64,000 nucleotides of DNA from contig NTXX01000078.1 of the NCBI GenBank assembly GCA_002559145.1, forward strand, positions 174,881 through 238,880. Direction: 5' to 3'. Source of the stretch: Bacillus sp. AFS006103. GTDB lineage: Bacteria; Bacillota; Bacilli; Bacillales; Cytobacillaceae. A program made the translations under genes and the position numbers. A model generated the notes under the pieces. That model was given only the letters and a program-made list of their open reading frames with translations. It was not told the origin of the DNA and did no database searches. Shown piece after piece: positions 7,960 through 15,690 of this stretch; the first letter of the stretch is position 1, and every line of letters starts with the position of its first letter.

Positions 7960-7988
7960 TTTATAATAGTAATAAGTTATTTAATCAA
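7960..7988 (-). promoter_or_regulatory. SigA-type promoter for HD-GYP/peptide genes
   Basis: On the minus strand TTGATT and TATAAA are separated by exactly 17 bases, about 30 bases before the GAGAGG ribosome site of the HD-GYP gene. The rest of the 249-base gap to the kinase gene is AT-rich, with no further gene visible. Confidence 0.5.
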
Positions 7989-8172
7989 GAAGGTAATAAA
8001 TATATATTCTAATAAGACCCTTATTCTGACACTTTCCTCTATTATAAAACATTTATTTTAATCGGAATACATAAAACATCATTGATTTATGTATAAAAAA
8101 GAAATATTTTAAAATAAATTGTAGAATATAGGCATTATGTTTAATTATAGGGATTTTCTGTAAAATATAGAT

Positions 8173-9414
8173 TTACTTATGATTTATGGGTAATATCACT
8201 TCAACTTTTGTCCCATTTCCAAAATCACTGTGAATGTTAAACTCTCCTAAATGGTCTTTAATAATCTGATTGGTAACCATTAAACCTAAGCCGGTTCCAT
8301 CCGTTTTCGTAGTATAAAAAGGTTCTCCTAAATTACGAATGTTCTCTGCTTCAATTCCAGCCCCTTCATCTTGAATTGAAACGGACATTTTGATTTTTTC
8401 GATTACTTTTACACGGATTTCAATCCTTCCGCCCTCAGGCATGGCTTCAATTGCATTTTTTATTAAATTAATAAACACTTGCTTCAATTGTTTTTCATCA
8501 CATTCAAGCGGTGGTAAAGGGCCAGCCATTATTGTATCAACAGTTACATTTTGTCTCTCAGCTTGTTGTTGGGTAATGGATAAGGTATAAGCAATGATTT
8601 CTTCAATACTTGCTTTTTCAAATTGGATGACTCTTGGTTTACCAATATACATCAGGTCATTAACAATGGAATTGATCCGATCAATTTCCTGAATCATGAT
8701 TGGATAAAAATCATTTGTGTTTGGGTATCGTTCCTGCTGCAATTGTGTAAATCCCCTTAAGGAAGATAAGGGATTACGAATTTCATGGCCAATTGCTGCA
8801 GCCATTCGACCAATGACTGCTAGCTTCTCTTTTTGACGCAGTTCTTCGTACATAGTAGTCAAAGAATTAATATATGAATTAAACCGGATAAATAATATAT
8901 AGGCTATCACTGAAAAGATTATAAATAGAACTACTGGTATTATTACATATAAACTTTGTAAAATTAAGCCTAATAATAATTCCTTTCCTATCATCCCCAA
9001 TGAAACAAGCCACAAATATTTTTTATTAACAAATATTGGACTAAATAAAATGAATAAAACCTCAACTACATTCCCCGTTGTATAAACGCCAGTGGTCCCC
9101 CAATATGACATAATGGTATTTACAATATCAATACATAAATATCCTATAATGTAGACATATTTAACAATATAGGGATTACCCTTTTTTATAAAATAAATTG
9201 CAACAGGAAGCATGGCAATGACTAGAATATATAACCATAATCCAAGACCCATCTCATTTGTATCAAGTTTAGGACTCTGATTTTTCAACATAGGTCTAAT
9301 ATAGTTATAGGCAATATCAAACGAATAGAACATTAAATTAAACAACCATAAAAAAAGGACAATTGCCTTCCTTTCTTCAAAAACTAGCTTTGGATTCCTA
9401 ATGCTTTCTTTCAT
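8173..9414 (-). CDS. Membrane sensor histidine kinase (KinB-like architecture)
   Basis: The 413-residue kinase has about six membrane helices in residues 17-178 and a cytoplasmic kinase core. The H-box is GRMAAAIGHEIRNPL (His210), the N-box NLIKNAIEAMPEGG (316-329), and the ATP-binding motifs are DEGAGI (349-354) and GTGLGL (373-378). No HAMP or PAS domain is visible, which resembles Bacillus sporulation/stress kinases that phosphorylate Spo0F or an orphan regulator; no response regulator gene is adjacent. Its membrane domain is homologous to that of the HD-GYP protein next to it, so both probably read the same input. The ATG has GGAG eight bases upstream. Confidence 0.88.
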   Translation of the reverse strand: MKESIRNPKLVFEERKAIVLFLWLFNLMFYSFDIAYNYIRPMLKNQSPKLDTNEMGLGLWLYILVIAMLPVAIYFIKKGNPYIVKYVYIIGYLCIDIVNTIMSYWGTTGVYTTGNVVEVLFILFSPIFVNKKYLWLVSLGMIGKELLLGLILQSLYVIIPVVLFIIFSVIAYILFIRFNSYINSLTTMYEELRQKEKLAVIGRMAAAIGHEIRNPLSSLRGFTQLQQERYPNTNDFYPIMIQEIDRINSIVNDLMYIGKPRVIQFEKASIEEIIAYTLSITQQQAERQNVTVDTIMAGPLPPLECDEKQLKQVFINLIKNAIEAMPEGGRIEIRVKVIEKIKMSVSIQDEGAGIEAENIRNLGEPFYTTKTDGTGLGLMVTNQIIKDHLGEFNIHSDFGNGTKVEVILPINHK

Positions 9415-9553
9415 GTATGTTTCTCCTCAATCTGCTCATCTTGAAACAATTTTTTATTTAAAACCTGCCCCTATTTTACCATCTTTCTTTCAGTTAAATG
9501 ACTTTATTTTTGTAAAAACGATGAATTTCGACATTTTTCGATAAAAGCCAACA

Positions 9554-9584
9554 AAAAGGAGCCTACACTAGGTAAGCTCCTTCT
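9554..9584. terminator. Intrinsic terminator downstream of permease gene
   Basis: AAGGAGC and GCTCCTT arms with additional inner pairing form a hairpin that on the minus strand is followed by TTTTTG. It lies just after the stop codon of the permease gene. Confidence 0.65.
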
Positions 9585-9597
9585 CTTTTAATTCAAT

Positions 9598-11013
9598 TTA
9601 ACTAACTTTTTCCAATGGATCCATTGTTTTATTCAAGGTTGAATGTTTACGGCCATATCCGAAATAGACAAATAGTCCGATCACAAGCCAAACTCCGAAG
9701 CTAATCCACGTTGTTTTTGGTAACTGAATAATTAAATACCCACAGAACACAAAAGCAAGAATTGGAATATAAGGTACAAATGGAACCCGGAAGCCTGTTT
9801 TCGGTGCTTGTTTATTTTTGCGAAGATATAAAATCCCCACTGAAACCGTCATAAAGGCAAAAAGAGTTCCGATATTTGTTAGTTCTGCAAGTTTGTTTAA
9901 AGGAACTAAACCTGCAAAAATCGATACTAGTAGACAAATAATCCATGAATTTGTCATAGGTGTCTGCTTGTTCTTATCTACTTTTGAAAATACTTTTGGT
10001 AATAGGCCATCACGGCTAATCGCATAAAATAAACGAGATTGTCCATAAAGAAGAACTAATAATACTGTGGTGATTCCTGCAATTGCACCAAGCGAGATAA
10101 AGCCGGCCACCCAATCCTGATGGATATAGTTAAGAGCAAATGCCACTGGGTTTTTTACGCCTAGCTCTTGGTAAGGAACGATTCCTGTTAGAATGGCAGA
10201 GACAGCAATATATAACACCGTACATACTAGTAAAGAAACGATAATACCAATCGGCATATTCTTTTGCGGATTTTTCACTTCTTCCGCTGCAGTTGATACG
10301 GCATCAAAGCCAATATAAGCAAAGAATACCGTCGCCGCACCGGCTGTTACACCTGAAAATCCAAACGGCATAAATGGCGTCCAGTTGGAAGGCTTTACAT
10401 ACCAAGCACCCACACCGATAAACAACAAAACAATAGCTAACTTAATAATTACCATAATCGTGTTAAAGCGAGCAGACTTCTTCACACCCTGAGTTAAGAG
10501 TAAAGTGATAATTACTATGATAAGGACAGCCGGAACATCCACATACGTTCCGTTTGCCGGATCATACGCACTTGTTATTGCCTTAGGAAAATGAATACCA
10601 AAGCCAGCGAGTAGTCCTTGTAAATACCCGGACCAGCCACTAGCAACAGCAGAGGATGCGAACCCGTATTCGAGGATTAAATCCCAACCCAATATCCATG
10701 CAATTAACTCCCCAAAGGTCGCGTAACTATACGTATACGCACTACCTGATACTGGAACAGTAGAAGCAAATTCCGCATAACAAAGGGCAGCGAATGCACA
10801 TGCGAATCCTGATAAAATGAAGGATAAAATAAGTGCTGGTCCTGCATGCTCTGCAGCTGCAACCCCTGTTAATACAAATATTCCCGTTCCTATAATAGCG
10901 CCAATTCCCAGCATAGATAAATCAAAGGCCCCTAAGTCTTTCTTTAAGACTACATCTTTTTGACCAGCCTCTTGAATGAGTTCCTGGATTGACTTTTTTC
11001 TAAATAAATTCAT
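9598..11013 (-). CDS. APC-family amino-acid permease (YfnA/BcaP-like)
   Basis: This 471-residue protein has twelve hydrophobic segments and the family-typical first helix LGIGAIIGTGIFVLTG after a cytoplasmic N-terminus. Later FDAVSTAAEEVKNPQKNMPIG matches the cationic/branched-chain amino-acid subgroup (CAT family) that includes Bacillus YfnA and BcaP (YhdG). It is expected to import an amino acid by proton symport; the substrate cannot be read from sequence. ATG 11013 was chosen because GGAGGT lies seven bases before it; the 17-codon upstream extension lacks a ribosome site. It forms a single-gene unit bounded by a terminator. Confidence 0.88.
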   Translation of the reverse strand: MNLFRKKSIQELIQEAGQKDVVLKKDLGAFDLSMLGIGAIIGTGIFVLTGVAAAEHAGPALILSFILSGFACAFAALCYAEFASTVPVSGSAYTYSYATFGELIAWILGWDLILEYGFASSAVASGWSGYLQGLLAGFGIHFPKAITSAYDPANGTYVDVPAVLIIVIITLLLTQGVKKSARFNTIMVIIKLAIVLLFIGVGAWYVKPSNWTPFMPFGFSGVTAGAATVFFAYIGFDAVSTAAEEVKNPQKNMPIGIIVSLLVCTVLYIAVSAILTGIVPYQELGVKNPVAFALNYIHQDWVAGFISLGAIAGITTVLLVLLYGQSRLFYAISRDGLLPKVFSKVDKNKQTPMTNSWIICLLVSIFAGLVPLNKLAELTNIGTLFAFMTVSVGILYLRKNKQAPKTGFRVPFVPYIPILAFVFCGYLIIQLPKTTWISFGVWLVIGLFVYFGYGRKHSTLNKTMDPLEKVS

Positions 11014-11357
11014 TATACTTACCTCCATAAATTCATGTCGGAATGTTCTGAAAAAATAACCCACATAAAATTGTATATCGAAATAATATAACCATTTTAC
11101 TAAAAAAGCAATATATTTTGAAATTTTTAATTATTTGAAGATTATTCCATGGAAAATATAGTGTTTTTATCGCATTCTTTTTCCTGGGATTAATCTAATA
11201 CTATTTAAATATAATAAAATTAAGTTCTGAGTTAACTTTATTCATGCACAAAAAAACCGATGGCTCCAAAATACTTTGAAGTCATCGGTTTCTATTTGTT
11301 ATCACATTTTTCTCACCTTTAAAACGAAAATAGCACACGCATGTGTGTTATTCCGTT
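11014..11357. other. 344-base noncoding region with two hairpins
   Basis: The first 230 bases upstream of the permease gene are AT-rich, with no clear gene. A terminator hairpin at 11254-11291 (AAACCGATGGCT paired with AGTCATCGGTTT) is followed on the minus strand by seven T. A second long hairpin at 11321-11359 (18- and 17-base arms around GCAT) overlaps the stop codon of the 149-residue gene. Both are positioned to end that gene's transcript. Confidence 0.6.
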
Positions 11358-11807
11358 TTAACGAGATTTCCCCGTATAACTCCCATAATAAACATAACAT
11401 TTTCGATCTTCATCAATTTCCCTCGAATCTAGGGTGAATTCTAGAAATCTACCATCATTCTGAATGTAAATGAAATCGGAGTGCAGAACAGCCAGTACTT
11501 CTTCATGGTTCCAAACTTCTTTTCTCTCGATAAGAACAGAGTTGTTTCTCTGAAGCTCTCTCACTTCAAAACCTATATGAGAATACTTATCTTCAGTTTC
11601 CTCAGTAAATGACTTTTCTTTTTTTACATACAAGACAGTCGTGCCATCAGGGTCAATAGCAGTTGCCGTTACCACATACGTTTCAGCCTCTTTGACGAAG
11701 TATTCACAAGTCATTCTTGCTACTGCCTCACTAACTGTTAAATTTAAATAGCTCCAAAGGGCAGGAAACTTTTGATATTCATCATCCAGTCGGTATTCCA
11801 ACCTCAA
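11358..11807 (-). CDS. Hypothetical soluble protein
   Basis: The 149-residue protein is soluble and acidic, with many aromatic residues in its second half, and I do not recognise a domain. The start is TTG at 11807 with GAGGG about eight bases upstream; the frame is closed just upstream by TGA, and a nearby ATG leads only to a ten-codon dead end in another frame. It stands alone, divergent from the lipoprotein gene at 11904 and followed by two hairpins. A role cannot be assigned from context. Confidence 0.65.
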   Translation of the reverse strand: MRLEYRLDDEYQKFPALWSYLNLTVSEAVARMTCEYFVKEAETYVVTATAIDPDGTTVLYVKKEKSFTEETEDKYSHIGFEVRELQRNNSVLIERKEVWNHEEVLAVLHSDFIYIQNDGRFLEFTLDSREIDEDRKCYVYYGSYTGKSR

Positions 11808-11903
11808 ATTTCATCCCTCTTTCATTTTTCTTTCATTTTACCATTGTTTTCCTAAGGTTTACTTTTATAATAAAAATATAAATTCAAATAGGAGCGTGAA
11901 ACG

Positions 11904-12215
11904 GTGAAGAAAACCCAATGGTTAGTGACTGGTGTTCTTACTTCCCTTATAGCTGGAACACTTTCTGGTTGTTCAGACGATCGCCCCCCCAAACCCAATG
12001 ACACGAGCTGCCGAGATTGGGACTGGGATGATGATCAAGGGGTATGGCAATGTGACGATACCCGTTCAACTCATTATGGTCACTTTTTTTACGGTGGAAG
12101 CTATTATCGAAGTAAATCCTCTCTATTGAAATCCTCACCTTACAAGTCATACAAATCCTCCTCAAGCTTTAAAGGTGGATTCGGCAGTGGCTCTAAGGGT
12201 GGATTTGGAGGGTAA
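11904..12215 (+). CDS. Small lipoprotein with Ser/Gly/Lys-rich tail
   Basis: The 103-residue protein has a lipoprotein signal ending in LSGC (Cys23). The mature part begins with a short Trp/Asp/Cys-rich segment (CRDWDWDDDQGVWQC) and ends in a low-complexity tail of Ser, Lys and Gly. It should be anchored on the outer membrane face. The stop codon is one base before the ATG of the ATP-grasp gene, so the two are one operon. Comparable small secreted proteins accompany glutathionylspermidine-synthase-like and DUF350 genes in other bacteria; the molecular role is unknown. ATG 11904 has GGAGCG upstream. Confidence 0.8.
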   Translation: MKKTQWLVTGVLTSLIAGTLSGCSDDRPPKPNDTSCRDWDWDDDQGVWQCDDTRSTHYGHFFYGGSYYRSKSSLLKSSPYKSYKSSSSFKGGFGSGSKGGFGG

Positions 12216-12216
12216 T

Positions 12217-13452
12217 ATGTCGCTTTATTCTAAGAAACGAAAGATTTTTTATTCGCAATTTCCAACCTTTTGGTCAGATTTATACGAAAGCGAGTACAGC
12301 CTTTATCATGTTTATTCGATTTCGAAACATACCTCCTTGCTTTTAAAGGAAGCAACGGAACGATTAGGCAGCATTTTTTTCAAAACTGCCCGACTGTTAC
12401 GGAATCTGACTGATGAGCAACTCTTAGAACTTGGATATCCGGCAAAGAGCATACCCTTTTTAAGGTTGAAAACTCTTTACCCTGAAACCATTATCGCCCG
12501 GTTTGATTTTGCGTTAACCGCAGATGGTCTAAAATTGCTGGAATTCAATAGTGATACACCGACGTTTATTGTGGAGTGTTTTCATATCAATGGAAAAGTT
12601 TGCTCAGAGTTTGGCCACCTTAACCCAAATGAAGCAGGGGAACGTCTGCTTTCTTCCGGTATCACACGAGCAGTAATCGAAGCATCGAATGGGAAATTGG
12701 AGCCTAATATTGTGTTCACTGCCCACGCTGACCATAGTGAGGATTGGAATACGATTCAGTATTTAAGCAAGCTCTGTCAGGTTAACAATCGGACCGTTCC
12801 TTTGTCCGCAATGCGAATGATTGACGGTATTCTTGTCGACGATGAAGATATCCCTATTGATGTGTTATACCGCCAAACCTATCCTCTTGAACACCTAGTT
12901 GACGATTTAGATCCACTATCGGGTGACCCAGTTGGAATCGAGTTGTTGCAGCTGGTCAAAGACGGCAAACTGTCGATCCTAAATCCAGTCTCTGCCTTTC
13001 TGCTGCAACCGAAGTCTATCCAATGTTTAATATGGGGATTAGCGGAACAGGGGGCTTTTTATACAAAAGAAGAGCAGGGCTGGATTAAGGAATATATGCT
13101 GCCTACATACCTGGAAGCCGATTTATTTAAGGGATATCTTGCCTATGTTCAAAAACCGACTTTCGGTAGAGAAGGAGACACGGTAACCATATGGGATTTA
13201 CACTCCAATGTTACCGATCAAAATTCTTTTCAAACCTATAAAGAGGAGCTTTCAGTCTATCAACAATACGTACCTCTCCCTACCGTTTCATTGGAAACTG
13301 AAAAGGGAATCGAGGAGCTTTCATTAGTGTTCGGCTCTTTTCTTATTGCGGGAAAGGCAGGAAGTATCGGTATTCGGGCAGGCGGAAAAATCACTGGCAA
13401 CGAATCTTATTTCTTACCGGTGGGTATTAAAAACAAGGGGGAATGTAAATGA
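12217..13452 (+). CDS. Glutathionylspermidine-synthase-like ATP-grasp ligase
   Basis: The 411-residue protein matches the C-terminal ATP-grasp synthetase part of glutathionylspermidine synthase, with RFDFALTADGLKLLEFNSDT near residue 90, ...KPTFGREGDTV in the nucleotide-binding region near 310, and a C-terminal GIRAGGKITGNESYFLPV segment. It lacks the N-terminal amidase domain of the E. coli bifunctional enzyme. Bacillaceae normally lack glutathionylspermidine, so it probably ligates an amine or amino group to a different carboxylate. ATG 12217 was chosen for GGAGGG just upstream, inside the 3' end of the lipoprotein gene. It overlaps the DUF350 gene by four bases. Confidence 0.85.
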   Translation: MSLYSKKRKIFYSQFPTFWSDLYESEYSLYHVYSISKHTSLLLKEATERLGSIFFKTARLLRNLTDEQLLELGYPAKSIPFLRLKTLYPETIIARFDFALTADGLKLLEFNSDTPTFIVECFHINGKVCSEFGHLNPNEAGERLLSSGITRAVIEASNGKLEPNIVFTAHADHSEDWNTIQYLSKLCQVNNRTVPLSAMRMIDGILVDDEDIPIDVLYRQTYPLEHLVDDLDPLSGDPVGIELLQLVKDGKLSILNPVSAFLLQPKSIQCLIWGLAEQGAFYTKEEQGWIKEYMLPTYLEADLFKGYLAYVQKPTFGREGDTVTIWDLHSNVTDQNSFQTYKEELSVYQQYVPLPTVSLETEKGIEELSLVFGSFLIAGKAGSIGIRAGGKITGNESYFLPVGIKNKGECK

Positions 13453-13835
13453 CAAGTTTCTTATTATATTTATTGGTTTCACTGGTCCTTTTATTCGTCG
13501 GTCTGATTCTTATGGAAGTAACAACCAAGGTCAAGGAGTTTTCCTTAATGGCCCAAGGGAATAAAGCAGCAAGTTATGTCCTTGGCGGCAGGCTTCTGGG
13601 TCTTGCCATCGTGTTATATTCTACTGCAGCGAATTCGATTTCGCTTACAGATATGGCCATATGGGGTGCAATCGGAATTGTCGCACAGATTGTGGTGTTT
13701 TATCTTGCTGAGTGGCTTACACCTCGTTTTAATGTCAGTCAAGCAATCGAGGAAGATAACCAGGCAGTCGGACTTTTCCTATTGTTACTATCAGTCTCTA
13801 TTGGTATCGTCATTGCCGGGTGTTTAACCTATTAA
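13449..13835 (+). CDS. DUF350 membrane protein
   Basis: The 128-residue protein has four hydrophobic helices (about 2-22, 42-62, 70-92, 107-127) and the arrangement of DUF350/YjfL proteins, with the conserved ...LGGRLLGLAIVLYSTAANS region. The ATG overlaps the stop of the ATP-grasp gene (ATGA), so the two are translationally coupled. DUF350 genes are regularly found beside glutathionylspermidine-synthase-like genes and ion channels, where a membrane stress or envelope-modification role has been proposed. The stop codon is followed immediately by a dispersed repeat. Confidence 0.85.
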   Translation: MTSFLLYLLVSLVLLFVGLILMEVTTKVKEFSLMAQGNKAASYVLGGRLLGLAIVLYSTAANSISLTDMAIWGAIGIVAQIVVFYLAEWLTPRFNVSQAIEEDNQAVGLFLLLLSVSIGIVIAGCLTY

Positions 13836-13982
13836 GAAAAGCGTAAGCGCCCTGTCCAGCGGCGTATGGCCTGGAGCGCTCCAACTGAGATAAAGGAAAC
13901 ACGAAGAGCGTAGCGATTCGATGTTGACTTATCGTAGGGCGGAGAGCGAAGGACACTAGACGTTAGGGCGCTGGAGCTGGAC
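13836..13982 (+). repeat. Dispersed GC-rich intergenic repeat, full copy
   Basis: The element starts GAAAAGCGTAAGCGCCCTGT directly after the TAA of the DUF350 gene and ends near GGGCGCTGGAGCTGGAC. It is more GC-rich than the flanks. GCGCCC near the left end pairs with GGGCGC near the right end, and GTCCAGCG is mirrored by CGCTGGAGCTGGAC, so the transcript can close on itself. The same left end recurs at 63977. No coding capacity is seen. Confidence 0.75.
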
Positions 13983-14020
13983 AATTTTCAAAGTCAAAAT
14001 TTATACTATCTTACATCTTT

Positions 14021-14051
14021 AAAAAAGCGCATCCTCGAGATGCGTTTTTTT
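14021..14051. terminator. Bidirectional terminator between DUF350 and channel genes
   Basis: AAAAAAGCGCATC and GATGCGTTTTTTT form a stem with A-runs on one side and T-runs on the other, which can stop transcription in both directions between convergent genes. Confidence 0.85.
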
Positions 14052-14054
14052 ACT

Positions 14055-15083
14055 TCATAGCGATTGGTATGTATTCTTATCGCAAATCACAAATAAGCGA
14101 GCTTCTTTTGGTATGGTTTCATCCCATTTTTTCAATATATTTAAATCACTTCGGTCCGCAATGAGCTGGGCCCCTTTTTGCTTTAAGTACTCATGAGCAT
14201 CTCCGTATGTTTCCCAGTCGGAACGTAGGTCAACTTCCCATAAGTCACTACCCGAGTCCCCATCCTTACGGCTTAATAATTGCGTAAATAAATGGCTTGC
14301 CCCATTTGTCTGTGCTGATTTCGCCATCAGGTTTGACACGGATTCATAGGAAAGGATAAATTCATCTATTTTGACATGCTTGAAATTGCTAACATGCTTT
14401 TCATTTAAAATTTCTGCAATGGTATAAATATTTTTTTCCGTTCCTTCATCATATCGCTCGATCGAGGACGCGGTTAATAATGTTTTTCCATCAGCTAAAT
14501 CTGGGTTATCTATTCCATCAGGTGCAAAAAGCAAAACTGCTTTTGAACTTTCAATTTTTGCTCTTCTTAATGTGTCATCATCAGTTGGACTTCCCTGGAT
14601 AAATAAAAACCGCTCATGTTCATAGGGTGACTTCTCTAATTCATCAATTAACACGATTTCTGTTTTTTCGTCGCCAATAAAAAGCTCTTTTATTGTATTT
14701 TTACTTTTGGCAGTCCAGCCAATTATGACGTAATGGTTTTCTCCTTTAAAAGTCATTTTTCCTTCCTCCTTCATCCGTTTGTACTGTGACACAGCATCGA
14801 CAATCATCCCAATTACCACACCAAAAAGTCCAATCCCCGCTGTATAGACGATGACCATTGCCCAAATTCTGCCCAGTTGTGTGGTCGGGTACACATCCCC
14901 GTAGCCCACAGTAGTCATTGTTGTAAGAATCCACCAAACGGCTTGAAAGGTATTTTCAAATGTTTTCGGCTCTAGTACTCTCATAACCCCTGCATTTATA
15001 AAAATATAAATGGTCGTAACAAATAAAACAGTCCGAAACCGATATTTCGCAGCGGTAAGGAACAACCTTCGAAAAAATATCAT
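14055..15083 (-). CDS. Potassium channel with RCK domain (YugO-like)
   Basis: The 342-residue protein has two membrane helices flanking a pore loop with the selectivity filter TVGYGD (58-63), then a cytoplasmic RCK/TrkA-N domain starting HYVIIGWTAKSKN near residue 116. This is the architecture of MthK-type channels and Bacillus YugO, which releases potassium in response to metabolic state. ATG 15083 was chosen because GGAGGT precedes it; the 21-codon upstream extension has no ribosome site. It converges on the lipoprotein/ATP-grasp/DUF350 operon across a shared terminator. Confidence 0.88.
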   Translation of the reverse strand: MIFFRRLFLTAAKYRFRTVLFVTTIYIFINAGVMRVLEPKTFENTFQAVWWILTTMTTVGYGDVYPTTQLGRIWAMVIVYTAGIGLFGVVIGMIVDAVSQYKRMKEEGKMTFKGENHYVIIGWTAKSKNTIKELFIGDEKTEIVLIDELEKSPYEHERFLFIQGSPTDDDTLRRAKIESSKAVLLFAPDGIDNPDLADGKTLLTASSIERYDEGTEKNIYTIAEILNEKHVSNFKHVKIDEFILSYESVSNLMAKSAQTNGASHLFTQLLSRKDGDSGSDLWEVDLRSDWETYGDAHEYLKQKGAQLIADRSDLNILKKWDETIPKEARLFVICDKNTYQSL

Positions 15084-15210
15084 CGATTGACCTCCATTCC
15101 AATTTATTCTTAGAGTTAATTTTACAACCACTTCCATTCGAATCATCTATAAATATATTTCTGCTATATCTTTAGTTATTCCTTTAAGGAAGAAAGTTTT
15201 ATTATTATTG

Positions 15211-15239
15211 TTGACAAACATCATATAGTCCTGTAATAT
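15211..15239 (+). promoter_or_regulatory. Strong SigA-type promoter with no downstream gene
   Basis: TTGACA and TAATAT are separated by exactly 17 bases. Downstream on the plus strand there is no open reading frame of note for over a kilobase, only the structured region, so the product is probably an RNA. Confidence 0.6.
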
Positions 15240-15346
15240 TAGTTTTTGTGCTTCACATTTAATTGTAACTTGTAAAAGAGAAAATAACGCAAAGTAAGAA
15301 TTTTTCTGGCATTCTGCTTATGTTTTAAAATTAAAAACTTATTCAC

Positions 15347-15446
15347 ACTGGATCGGCTTCGGAGCCGTTAGGATGTAAGAGAGGTAGGGCTTACGTCGTT
15401 TAGGTATAAAACCTTCAGGTGGAAAAATAACCGCGGCAAACTTGTT
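15347..15446 (+). ncRNA. Candidate structured RNA
   Basis: Three consecutive stems are visible: CGGCT-TCGG-AGCCG (15354-15367), GATGTAAG paired with CTTACGTC (15372-15397, with one G-U), and AGGT-ATAAA-ACCT (15402-15414), followed by a purine-rich GGTGGAAAAATAACCGCGG segment. The block is GC-richer than its flanks and lies about 110 bases after a promoter. It does not match any riboswitch consensus I can recall. The strand is inferred from the promoter. Confidence 0.35.
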
Positions 15447-15553
15447 TTTACAAACAATGATTATAATATAAGTTTTTACCTTGCGATGGCTGATTACACA
15501 GACAACCGTTCACAAGTTACGATATATGAATTCATAATATGAATAAAAGCTAA

Positions 15554-15586
15554 GAAGGCAGAGGGATATTTCATTCCTCTGCCTTC
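15554..15586. repeat. Perfect 11-base inverted repeat
   Basis: GAAGGCAGAGG (15554-15564) is mirrored by CCTCTGCCTTC (15576-15586). The T-run that should follow is weak on both strands, so it is either a weak terminator for the upstream RNA candidate or a structural element. Confidence 0.5.
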
Positions 15587-15656
15587 GCCCATTTTAGAGC
15601 ATATTTTACGAAACTTACAATATTTGTTGGATATTAACTGGAAATCTCCACAATTT

Positions 15657-15685
15657 AAAAGGCCTGATTCCTGATCAGGCCTTTT
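15657..15685. terminator. Bidirectional terminator
   Basis: AAAAGGCCTGAT and ATCAGGCCTTTT form a perfect 12-base stem around TCCTG just after the stop codon of the C39-like peptidase gene. T-runs exist on both sides. Confidence 0.8.
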
Positions 15686-15690
15686 CGTTT

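Larger units (their letters stand above)
15084..15690. other. 607-base noncoding region
   Basis: This is the longest gap in the window. It holds a good plus-strand promoter (15211-15239), a set of three adjacent hairpins (15347-15446), a perfect 11-base hairpin at 15554-15586 (GAAGGCAGAGG paired with CCTCTGCCTTC), and a terminator at 15657-15685. A short minus-strand frame here has no ribosome site or protein-like composition. The organisation suggests an independent small RNA or leader rather than a protein gene. Confidence 0.55.

Noticed and set aside
15347..15446. Known riboswitch classes (c-di-AMP ydaO, c-di-GMP, T-box, glycine)
   Set aside because: Signature sequences of these classes are missing; only generic stems are present, and no suitable gene follows on the plus strand.
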